Assembly (NCBI GenBank): GCA_902495835.1
Contig: CABUYS010000067.1
Location: 1 to 7,616, forward strand
DNA: 7,616 nucleotides
Direction of reading: 5' to 3'
Origin: an uncultured Oscillospiraceae bacterium
GTDB lineage: Bacteria > Bacillota > Clostridia > Oscillospirales > Acutalibacteraceae
Below the pieces are notes generated by a model. It did no database searches and had not been told where the DNA came from. It worked only from the letters and a program-made list of their open reading frames with translations. Numbering within the stretch: position 1 is the first letter of the stretch; every line of letters begins with the position of its first letter. The position numbers and the translations under genes are program-made. Below are positions 1 to 5,472 of this stretch, in pieces.

Positions 1-346
1 CTACTTTTCTAGAGAAAGAAATTTTCTGCTTAGTAGTGGTAATGGTACCATCTTGACTCGGTAGCTGATAACCCTCCACTACATCATCAGGTCTAACGTA
101 TGAGTAACCAAGAGCTTTGGTTATACCATAAAATGCTCCTGCACCAAGTAAAGCCGCACCTCCCGCCAGAGCCATGTCAACAAGGGCTCTTTTCGCTCCA
201 TCGCTCATGCCTCCGACCGCGCACAAAACTTCTTCAACTTTTTTGGCTTCGTCTTCGGAAAGTTCATTTTTCTCGACTTCATCCTTAACCATTTTTTTAA
301 TTTCTTCTTTAGTAAGTGTCTTTACTTCTTTTGCCACTTCAAACAT
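1..346 (-). CDS. Double-glycine leader peptide, array member 1 (3' end cut by window)
   Basis: Open for 115 codons from ATG 346 without a stop; the 3' end lies outside the window. Function unknown. Residues 1-40 are charged and probably helical (LTKEEIKKMVKDE at 11-23), followed by LCAVGG with Gly-Gly at 45-46, the usual cleavage site of peptides exported by C39-peptidase ABC transporters. A hydrophobic, Gly/Ala-rich segment follows (about 57-75), then ITKALGY, also present in the member at 1818-2150, then a polar tail. The start is ambiguous: ATG 346 directly abuts the AAGGAAG Shine-Dalgarno, whereas GTG 337 aligns with the starts of the paralogues. It is the last visible gene of a minus-strand series with the genes at 563, 1321 and 1818. 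Family assignment rests on architecture only. A plain single-pass membrane protein is the alternative. Confidence 0.7.
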   Translation of the reverse strand, partial: MFEVAKEVKTLTKEEIKKMVKDEVEKNELSEDEAKKVEEVLCAVGGMSDGAKRALVDMALAGGAALLGAGAFYGITKALGYSYVRPDDVVEGYQLPSQDGTITTTKQKISFSRKV

Positions 347-357
347 CTTCCTTATAT

Positions 358-490
358 AAAATTTGTATAATAAACCATCCCCTGCGAATCCCTTTAGGAA
401 AGGGTTAGCAAGTAAATTATTTTTAAAATAGCTGTTTTCTGTAGATAACTTTAAGGAAAAAATTTATCACTTTAATTTTTTATTCAAAAA
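358..490 (-). repeat. Degenerate third copy of the intergenic cassette
   Basis: The 216-bp gap between the genes at 563 and 346 keeps the element order of the two better-conserved gaps. Read on the plus strand it holds a TATAATAAACC block (366-376), a hairpin (390-404), an A/T palindrome in place of the GC-rich terminator (about 419-431), the TAGATAACTTTAAGG block (442-456) and TTTTAATTTTTT-like sequence before 490. Primary sequence is much diverged, but a 3' stem (444-452 with 460-468, one mismatch) persists. Bases 491-562 are AT-rich with nothing recognisable. Confidence 0.55.
390..404 (-). promoter_or_regulatory. 5' leader stem-loop of array member 1
   Basis: Perfect 6-bp hairpin, CCCTTT and AAAGGG around a 3-nt loop, at the same relative place as the leader hairpins of the genes at 563 and 1321. 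On the minus strand it lies about 44 nt before ATG 346. The transcript strand contains UUCCU in the 5' arm and loop, which could pair with AGGAA of the Shine-Dalgarno. No U-tract follows, so it is not a standard terminator. Confidence 0.45.
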
Positions 491-562
491 ATAATTCAAC
501 ATTAATCTATTCATAGGATAAATTAGAATTTAAAGTATTTCTTAATAATTCTTATACTACCG

Positions 563-1156
563 CTAATCTGCCGATGATTGCGATTCCTGAGGTGCCGATG
601 GCGACGGTACTAATAACGGAAAATATAATGATAAATCATTGTCTACCGGAACCACTAAAGTATCTTGTGACTGCGGTGCTATTCCTAGCGTTGAATCTGC
701 CGATGACGACGAATCCTTCGATTCCGGCGGTGCTGATGGTTTCGGATATACCAATGACGACGATGATGATGAATTTGCCGATTCCGACTGTGCTATCGAT
801 TTTTCGAATTGTTCTTTCGCTCCCGGTGTAATTCCATCATTATATCTGGGGTTATACGGGCGTGAAATTTCGATTTCTCCGTCTGAATGAGAGCTGCTTT
901 GAGAATTCTTTTTAACAGCATAGAATATTGCGGTTCCGGTCAGTGCGAGTGCTGCAGCTGCGCTTACTGCTAGCACCACCCTTGCAGTTACGCTCATATC
1001 ACGACCGCCGGCGACATTATCAAGGTCGGCAGTTACTACTTTTGTAAGTTTATCGGTTGCTTCTTCGGAAAGCTCACCAAGCCCTTGCTTTTTGGCTTCA
1101 TCCTTAACCATTTTTTTAATTTCTTCTTCAGTGAGCGCCTTCACTTCTTCTGCCAC
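563..1156 (-). CDS. Double-glycine leader protein with Ser/Pro-rich tail, array member 2
   Basis: 197 residues from GTG 1156, chosen because AGGAGG lies 8 nt upstream; the alternative GTG 1165 overlaps the ribosome binding site. Function unknown. Residues 1-45 form a charged leader nearly identical to array member 1 (EEIKKMVKDEAKKQGL, 11-26). Then comes DLDNVAGG (44-51), the best match in the array to the classical double-glycine motif, with Leu at -7 and Val at -4. A probable transmembrane segment spans about 57-81. The remaining ~115 residues are low complexity, rich in Ser, Pro, Asp and Glu, with Ser runs at 129-134 and 149-152. A short motif recurs at 138-154 (PKPSAPPESKDSS...) and 184-197 (PSPSAPQESQSSAD). 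There is no Cys. The tail resembles a surface-exposed spacer, so this member may remain membrane-anchored rather than become a free peptide. That is inference. Confidence 0.75.
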   Translation of the reverse strand: MAEEVKALTEEEIKKMVKDEAKKQGLGELSEEATDKLTKVVTADLDNVAGGRDMSVTARVVLAVSAAAALALTGTAIFYAVKKNSQSSSHSDGEIEISRPYNPRYNDGITPGAKEQFEKSIAQSESANSSSSSSLVYPKPSAPPESKDSSSSADSTLGIAPQSQDTLVVPVDNDLSLYFPLLVPSPSAPQESQSSAD

Positions 1157-1186
1157 TTTAAACACCTCCTTTATATAATAAACTAT

Positions 1187-1207
1187 TCCTCAATTTTTTC
1201 TTGAGGA
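1187..1207 (-). promoter_or_regulatory. 5' leader stem-loop of array member 2, with possible anti-Shine-Dalgarno
   Basis: On the plus strand TCCTCAA (1187-1193) and TTGAGGA (1201-1207) form a perfect 7-bp stem; on the transcript the loop is A-rich. The transcript 5' arm includes CCUCCU (1209-1204), which is exactly complementary to the AGGAGG ribosome binding site of this gene. Two mutually exclusive foldings are therefore possible. The counterpart at 1683-1704 keeps the stem with a compensated base pair. A translational switch is inference. Confidence 0.5.
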
Positions 1208-1235
1208 GGAATTACAAAATAAATCATTTTAGAAA

Positions 1236-1256
1236 GAGGTGGCAATTTGCCGCCTC
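1236..1256 (-). terminator. Terminator-like hairpin after array member 3
   Basis: Arms of 10 nt (1247-1256 and 1236-1245) with one mismatch, GC-rich, followed on the transcript strand by UUUCU. It lies 64 nt after the stop of the gene at 1321. The short, imperfect U-tract suggests partial termination with read-through into the gene at 1156. Confidence 0.65.
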
Positions 1257-1320
1257 CTACAGATAACTTTAAGGGAGAGTTACCGTTTTAACTTTTAATT
1301 TTCTTAATTTAGGCAAGAAT

Positions 1321-1653
1321 TCACGTACATATATTGCCCGTTCCTGGGGGCTGAAGTACACCCTTGATACAAGTAGCTTGACCCTCAGGCCAAACAGTTA
1401 CTTCTTCACCTGGTCTTCTCCAGCCAAAAACTCTAGCTATCCCAACGGTTGCTCCTGCGCTTAATAAAGCCACAGCAATATGCGTTCCGACATTCACTGC
1501 CGTCTTCCTATCAATACCGCCAGTTACTTCACTTGTCACAGCTTTATTTACCAAATCTGCAATTGCTTTCTTTTGATCATCACTGAGCGAAACGTTTTGT
1601 TTTTCCATTTCATTATCGACAACTTTTTCGATCTCTTTGATTTCTTCTGGCAT
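1321..1653 (-). CDS. Double-glycine leader peptide with two tail cysteines, array member 3
   Basis: 110 residues from ATG 1653, chosen because GAGGTG lies about 6 nt upstream and MPEEIK matches the start of the neighbour at 2150. A longer reading from 1689 has no suitable ribosome binding site. Function unknown. The leader is residues 1-46, ending SEVTGG. It is a weaker double-glycine motif than in member 2, with Thr where Leu is usual at -7. A hydrophobic segment (about 57-75) ends in GIARVFGW, which aligns with GVTKALGY and GITKALGY of members 4 and 1. The tail (77-110) is distinct and holds Cys95 and Cys109, the only cysteines, which could form a disulfide after export. It is the second gene of the array, flanked by cassette copies A and B. 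A bacteriocin-like role is plausible but not demonstrated. Confidence 0.75.
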   Translation of the reverse strand: MPEEIKEIEKVVDNEMEKQNVSLSDDQKKAIADLVNKAVTSEVTGGIDRKTAVNVGTHIAVALLSAGATVGIARVFGWRRPGEEVTVWPEGQATCIKGVLQPPGTGNICT

Positions 1654-1682
1654 ATTAAACACCTCGTTATATAATAAACTAT

Positions 1683-1704
1683 TCCCCAAGTTTTTTCTTT
1701 GGGA
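1683..1704 (-). promoter_or_regulatory. 5' leader stem-loop of array member 3
   Basis: The transcript reads UCCCAAAG, six A, CUUGGGGA: seven of eight pairs form, with one A-G mismatch. Compared with the hairpin at 1187-1207, one pair has switched from U-A to C-G, so the stem is kept while bases change. CCUC just 5' of or within the arm can pair with GAGG of the ribosome binding site at about 1665-1660. Confidence 0.5.
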
Positions 1705-1732
1705 GGGATTATAAAATAAATCATTTTAGAAA

Positions 1733-1753
1733 GAGGCGGCAAATTGCCGCCTC
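1733..1753 (-). terminator. Terminator hairpin after array member 4
   Basis: Perfect 10-nt arms, GAGGCGGCAA (1733-1742) and TTGCCGCCTC (1744-1753), followed on the minus strand by TTTCT. It sits 65 nt after the stop of the gene at 1818. As the U-tract is short, read-through to the downstream genes is likely. Confidence 0.7.
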
Positions 1754-1817
1754 CTATAGATAACTTTAAGGGAGAGTTACCGTTTTAACTTTTAATTTTT
1801 TCAACATAGGCTACTAT

Positions 1818-2150
1818 CTATTTTTTTCCACCAGTATATATAAATGTAGTGGGGTGCTCTATATCACCAGTCTTTCCTGTATCTGCGTATCCTGGTAGTT
1901 TACTACCTTTTTTAACTAAATCATAGCCAAGAGCTTTAGTTACCCCAGCAACTGCTCCTGCACCAATTAAAGCCCCACCGGCCGCAAAAAGCGTGTTATA
2001 GACAACTGTTTTTTGTCTTTGGTTCATTCCTCCAACCGTGTTTAGCAATGCCTTAACATTCTCAGCTTCAATTTGATCAAGCCCTTGTTTTTCTACTTCT
2101 TCGTCAACTAATTTCTTGAGTTCCTTTTCGTTTTTGATTTCTTCTGGCAT
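1818..2150 (-). CDS. Double-glycine leader peptide, array member 4 (promoter-proximal)
   Basis: 110 residues from ATG 2150, with AAGGAG 9 nt upstream; a TTG at 2159 is too close to that site. Function unknown. The charged leader (1-41) contains EKELKKLVDEEVEKQGL (8-24) and ends LLNTVGG, with Gly-Gly at 40-41 and Leu at -7. The following part has a glycine-zipper-like hydrophobic stretch (about 55-70: FAAGGALIGAGAVAG), then VTKALGY, shared with member 1 at 1-346. The polar tail lacks cysteine and ends in Lys-Lys. The length and glycine-rich helix fit class II bacteriocin-type precursors. No exporter or immunity gene is seen here, so that remains inference. It is first in the series behind the promoter at 2212-2239 and is presumably the most strongly expressed. 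Confidence 0.78.
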   Translation of the reverse strand: MPEEIKNEKELKKLVDEEVEKQGLDQIEAENVKALLNTVGGMNQRQKTVVYNTLFAAGGALIGAGAVAGVTKALGYDLVKKGSKLPGYADTGKTGDIEHPTTFIYTGGKK

Positions 2151-2182
2151 ATTAAACAACTCCTTAAATAAATATTTTTAGA

Positions 2183-2203
2183 ATTGTGTGGTTTACACAC
2201 AAT
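2183..2203. promoter_or_regulatory. Perfect dyad at array transcription start (operator or leader hairpin)
   Basis: ATTGTGTG (2183-2190) and CACACAAT (2196-2203) form a perfect 8-bp inverted repeat around a 5-nt spacer. It lies immediately downstream of the predicted transcription start (about 2205). It could be a repressor operator or an RNA hairpin stabilising the 5' end. No U-tract follows on the minus strand. The core resembles GTGTTTACA overlapping the -35 box, which hints at protein binding. Confidence 0.5.
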
Positions 2204-2211
2204 CTATTATT

Positions 2212-2239
2212 ATGATAACACACTATTTTTAAATGTAAA
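2212..2239 (-). promoter_or_regulatory. Sigma-A-type promoter of the peptide array
   Basis: Minus-strand -35 TTTACA (2239-2234) and -10 TATCAT (2217-2212), each 5 of 6 to consensus, with 16-nt spacing. Upstream (2240-2290) are long A and T tracts that could act as an UP element. The rest of the gap to the ATPase stop at 2419 is AT-rich, with no gene and no convincing terminator. Confidence 0.6.
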
Positions 2240-2418
2240 CACCTAAAATGAAATTTTTTATATATTTTTTTAAAAAAATTAAAATTATCAATATTTATGC
2301 GGATGTCTAGCGTTTAATTTAGTATTTTTAACACATATTTTCAAAGCATTAACGCCGATAAACTTGGATTTTTAGTTGTTTCCTTTGTTTTTAACCGGTA
2401 ATTTTTTCGTTTTATGTT

Positions 2419-5076
2419 TTAAAAAGTCTTTTTTCTGAAAATTTTTACCTTTTTGTTGTTAAAATACTTTTCGAGTTCCGAAATCAAAAGCGGAGTCAAA
2501 GACAAGACCCATACAATTATCCACTGGAGTAAATTCAGAGATTCCGTTTTAAAAAATTGAGTTAAGCACGGTACTGTGGCAGTTATTATTTCCAAAATTA
2601 TACATAATAATACCGAAAATATTAATTTCGGGTTGCTTAAAAATCCCGTTATGAAAAGAGATTTCGGGCTCTGTACATTAAAAGCGTGTATGAGCTGACT
2701 GAGACCTAGTGTAATAAACGCCATCGTCTGGCCGATTACAGGATGCGAAGGATCAACATCAAAAAATGCCCTGCCTATACTGTAGGAAAGAAGTCCTATC
2801 GCAGCTATGAAACATCCTTCTATAATAATGTTGTATCCAAGGCCGTCTGCAAAGAGATTTTTTTTCGGTGATATCGGCGGACGTTTCATTATATTTTTGT
2901 CCACCGGATCCATTCCTAAAGCAAGTGCGGGAAATGCATCGGTTACAAGATTTATCCACAAAAGATGTATTGCCAGCAGCGGAGGAGGGATTCTCATTAA
3001 AAACCCCAGCAAGACAACCATTACTTCTCCGATATTTGTCGATATTAAAAAATGAATAGTCTTTTTTATATTTTCAAACATGCCTCGACCTTGTCTTACA
3101 GCTTCTACAATTGTTGCAAAATTATCATCTGTTATTATCATGTCGGAAGCTGATTTTGCGGCGTCCGTTCCTGATTTTCCCATAGAACATCCTATGTCTG
3201 CGGCTTTGAGAGCAGGTGCGTCGTTTACTCCGTCTCCCGTCATAGCAACTATGTGACCGTTTTTCTGAAACGCTTTTACTATCCTAACCTTGTGTTCGGG
3301 CGAAACCCTTGCAAACACCGAACACGAATTTACCTGTGATTCGAGTTCTTCGTCAGTCATGGAGTTAAGTTCCGCACCTGTCAGAGCTTTGCTCTTTTCA
3401 TCGGATATTTTCAGCTCTTTAGCTATTGCTTTTGCGGTTTCAACATGGTCTCCTGTAATCATTACGGGTTTTATGCCTGCATTTTTGCATTCGGCTACCG
3501 CAGCTTTAGCTTCAGGGCGAGGCGGGTCTATGATTCCTACTAATCCGCAAAAAATTAAATCGTTTTCTGCTTGATTTTCCTGCAAAGGACAGCTTTCGTC
3601 TTTATACGCAATCGCGATAACTCTTAAAGCTTTAGAAGCCATTTCGAAATTGTTTTTATTTATTTTCTTTATTATATCCTCGGTGATAGGCATTATTTTT
3701 TTACCGCAGAGATATCTTCCGCAATTTTTTATTAAAATTTCAGGTGCACCTTTTGTCACTGCCTTAAACATATTATTGTGAGAAAATACTGTAGTCATTA
3801 ATTTCCTTTTTGAATCAAAAGGTATTTCAAATATTTTGTTGTAGTCTTTTTTCAAATCATTATTTTTTATTCCGCATTTGACCGCAGCCATAAGTAACGC
3901 ATTTTCAGTGGGTTCTCCTTGAGCGATTATTTCTCCGCGGTTTCTCGAGAGCACCGAATTATTGCACAAAGCTCCCAAAGTAAAAAGTTCTTTTGCAAAA
4001 TCACTTTTTAAATTTTCTTCACCGCATATACTTCTTATTTCCGCAACAGTCATTTTGTTGAGAGTTAAAGTTCCTGTTTTGTCCGAACATATTACACTTG
4101 CGTGTCCTAAAGTTTCCACAGCGGGTAAATTTCTGACTATTGTATTTCTTTTTGCCATTATACGAACGCCGTTTGCAAGAACTATCGTAACAACGGCAGG
4201 AAGTCCTTCAGGAATTGCAGCTACAGCCAAGCTTATTGAAATCATAAACATTTCAAAAAAATCTGTATGCTGAAGAATTCCCAAAATAAAAACAACAATG
4301 CTTACAATCATTATTCCGATTGCAACGGTTTTCCCCGTGACCGCAAGCCTTTGCTGAAGAGGAGTTTGAACTTGTTTTTCTGTATTTATCAGTTTTGAAA
4401 CTTTTCCGACTTCGGTATTTTCCCCTGTTTCGGTTACAATAGCTTTTGCATGACCTCTGTCTATTATCGAGCCGCAAAATAGCATGTTTTTTCTGTCCGC
4501 AATCGGAGTATCCGCATTTAAAATTTCATTTTCGTCTTTTTCCGTTGCAAAAGATTCTCCCGTCATGGCGGATTCTTCCGCAGCAAGATTTGCGGATTCG
4601 ATTATTCTTGCATCCGCACAGACCAAGTCTCCTGTTTTAAGTATAAGTATGTCCCCGGGGACGACGTCTTGCGAAGCGATTCTTATTATTTTTCCGTTTC
4701 GCAACACTTTTGTAAGCGGAGTGGCAAGTTTTTTCAGTGATTCTATTTCTTTTTCGGCTCTGCTTTCCTGCATTACCCCTATAATTGCGTTTATAATCAC
4801 TATTCCGAGTATTATAATTGTGTCTATGTAGTCCGATTCATGACTTATAAATGAAGTGACAAACGAAATACATGCTGCAATAATTAAAATTATCACCATA
4901 AAATCGGAAAATTGAGCTGAGAGTTTTTTTAAAAAACTTCTTTTTTCCTCTTTTGATACAACATTTTTTCCATATTTTATTTCTCGTTTTTTAATTTCAG
5001 ACTTTGAAAGCCCTTTTTCCGAATCTGAACTGAGTTTTTTTACCGCTTCTTGCGGTGACATTGTATGCCAATTCAT
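2419..5076 (-). CDS. P-type calcium-transporting ATPase (P2A type)
   Basis: 885 residues, full length for bacterial SERCA/PMR1-like pumps, which export Ca2+ from the cytoplasm using ATP. In order it shows an N-terminal cation-ATPase domain (about 1-55), membrane helices M1-M2 (about 57-105) and an actuator domain with TGES (172-175). M3-M4 has PEGLP (289-293), whose Glu290 corresponds to the SERCA site-II glutamate. The phosphorylation motif SDKTGTLT puts the phosphoryl aspartate at 332. Nucleotide-binding KGAPE (442-446) and hinge TGDGVNDAP (613-621) follow. M5 NIGE (Asn681, Glu684) and M6 NLVTD (709-713) supply Ca2+ ligands. By eye, the M8 position of SERCA Glu908 is Gln794, so only one full Ca2+ site may exist, as in other bacterial pumps. 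ATG 5076 has GGTGA about 7 nt upstream. It is divergent from scfA and shows no obvious link to the peptide array. Confidence 0.96.
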   Translation of the reverse strand: MNWHTMSPQEAVKKLSSDSEKGLSKSEIKKREIKYGKNVVSKEEKRSFLKKLSAQFSDFMVIILIIAACISFVTSFISHESDYIDTIIILGIVIINAIIGVMQESRAEKEIESLKKLATPLTKVLRNGKIIRIASQDVVPGDILILKTGDLVCADARIIESANLAAEESAMTGESFATEKDENEILNADTPIADRKNMLFCGSIIDRGHAKAIVTETGENTEVGKVSKLINTEKQVQTPLQQRLAVTGKTVAIGIMIVSIVVFILGILQHTDFFEMFMISISLAVAAIPEGLPAVVTIVLANGVRIMAKRNTIVRNLPAVETLGHASVICSDKTGTLTLNKMTVAEIRSICGEENLKSDFAKELFTLGALCNNSVLSRNRGEIIAQGEPTENALLMAAVKCGIKNNDLKKDYNKIFEIPFDSKRKLMTTVFSHNNMFKAVTKGAPEILIKNCGRYLCGKKIMPITEDIIKKINKNNFEMASKALRVIAIAYKDESCPLQENQAENDLIFCGLVGIIDPPRPEAKAAVAECKNAGIKPVMITGDHVETAKAIAKELKISDEKSKALTGAELNSMTDEELESQVNSCSVFARVSPEHKVRIVKAFQKNGHIVAMTGDGVNDAPALKAADIGCSMGKSGTDAAKSASDMIITDDNFATIVEAVRQGRGMFENIKKTIHFLISTNIGEVMVVLLGFLMRIPPPLLAIHLLWINLVTDAFPALALGMDPVDKNIMKRPPISPKKNLFADGLGYNIIIEGCFIAAIGLLSYSIGRAFFDVDPSHPVIGQTMAFITLGLSQLIHAFNVQSPKSLFITGFLSNPKLIFSVLLCIILEIITATVPCLTQFFKTESLNLLQWIIVWVLSLTPLLISELEKYFNNKKVKIFRKKTF

Positions 5077-5189
5077 AATATTTCACCCGTCGTCCTTTCT
5101 GTTTGATCACTTTTTTGTTTACGATAATAAAATATATAATCAAAATCGGACATATATTACTTTTGGGTATTTAAAAATATAATTGTTTG

Positions 5190-5198
5190 TGGTATGAT
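5190..5198 (+). promoter_or_regulatory. Extended -10 promoter of scfA
   Basis: TGGTATGAT is an extended -10 element (TGn followed by TATGAT, 5 of 6 to consensus). A weak -35, TTTAAA, sits 17 nt upstream at 5170-5175. Predicted start is near 5205, giving a leader of about 25 nt before ATG 5231. A perfect TATAAT at 5178-5183 is an alternative without a good -35. Confidence 0.55.
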
Positions 5199-5230
5199 AT
5201 ATTTATAAAAATAATGTTGGAGGAATTAGA

Positions 5231-5368
5231 ATGAAACACATTAAAACCATAAATACTGCAGATCTTAAGAAAAGTGCCTCTTACGGCGGTTGTGGCGAAT
5301 GCCAGGCATCTTGCCAAACAGCTTCAAAAGTTGACAACACAGTAAGCAATCAAAAATGCGAAAAATAA
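5231..5368 (+). CDS. scfA: SCIFF-family ranthipeptide precursor with only four cysteines
   Basis: 45 residues from ATG 5231, with GGAGG 7 nt upstream. It is the substrate of the radical SAM maturase that follows. The N-terminus MKHIKTINT and the core GGCGECQxSCQ...TVxNQxCE are hallmarks of SCIFF, the six-cysteines-in-forty-five-residues peptide of Clostridia. Cysteines here are 21, 24, 28 and 43. The two positions normally filled by the fourth and fifth cysteines are Ser32 (TCA) and Asn36 (AAC). In the characterised homologue a non-alpha thioether joins Cys32 to Thr37, as I recall it; here Thr37 is kept but the donor sulfur is absent. Each codon differs from a Cys codon at two bases, so a single sequencing error cannot explain either change. 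Identity as SCIFF is secure from sequence plus context. What it is matured into is unclear. Confidence 0.93.
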   Translation: MKHIKTINTADLKKSASYGGCGECQASCQTASKVDNTVSNQKCEK

Positions 5369-5396
5369 AAAAATAAAAAACAAAACATTTTATCAG

Positions 5397-5429
5397 TTAT
5401 CTTTCGGTCAACGCCGAAAGATAATTTTT
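5397..5429 (+). terminator. Terminator/attenuator between scfA and scfB
   Basis: Perfect 11-bp stem (TTATCTTTCGG 5397-5407, CCGAAAGATAA 5414-5424), 6-nt loop, then five T. It lies 28 nt after the scfA stop and 43 nt before the scfB start. It should end most transcripts after the precursor and let a minority read into the maturase, giving excess substrate over enzyme. No clear separate scfB promoter was found. Confidence 0.85.
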
Positions 5430-5472
5430 ACTGAAAATATTTAAATACATTAACCGGAAGGCAGAAAAGTCA

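Larger units (their letters stand above)
1171..1313 (-). repeat. Intergenic cassette copy A
   Basis: About 143 nt, aligned almost base for base with copy B at 1667-1810. The stretch 1261-1302 is identical to 1758-1799 over 42 nt. In transcript order it carries the 3' stem-loop (arms 1278-1284 and 1262-1268), the terminator hairpin (1236-1256), the 5' leader stem-loop (1187-1207) and the AT-rich block before the next ribosome binding site. It links the stop of the gene at 1321 to the start of the gene at 1156. Confidence 0.85.
1667..1810 (-). repeat. Intergenic cassette copy B
   Basis: About 144 nt between the stop of the gene at 1818 and the start of the gene at 1653. It is nearly identical to copy A at 1171-1313, with one net indel and most differences clustered in the 5' leader hairpin and at the edge next to the upstream stop codon. 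Its terminator palindrome is perfect, unlike that of copy A. Confidence 0.85.

Noticed and set aside
574..890. Plus-strand open frames opposite array member 2
   Set aside because: They are antisense to the repetitive Ser/Pro tail, which keeps several frames open; there is no ribosome binding site and the compositions are implausible.
1654..1689. Longer reading of array member 3 starting at 1689
   Set aside because: The extra N-terminus reads through the Shine-Dalgarno and cassette repeat; ATG 1653 has a properly spaced GAGGTG and matches the paralogue starts.
1171..1810. The repeated gaps as a CRISPR array or insertion sequence ends
   Set aside because: Copies are ~143 nt, spaced by whole genes, and not regular short repeats; no transposase, target duplication or Cas gene is seen.
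2309..2357. Loose inverted repeat GCGTTTAAT / ATTAACGC as an ATPase terminator
   Set aside because: The arms need a bulge and enclose a long loop, and no U-tract follows on the minus strand.
5097..5160. A promoter for the calcium ATPase on the minus strand
   Set aside because: The region is AT-rich with several TATA-like strings, but none has a -35 at suitable spacing good enough to single out.
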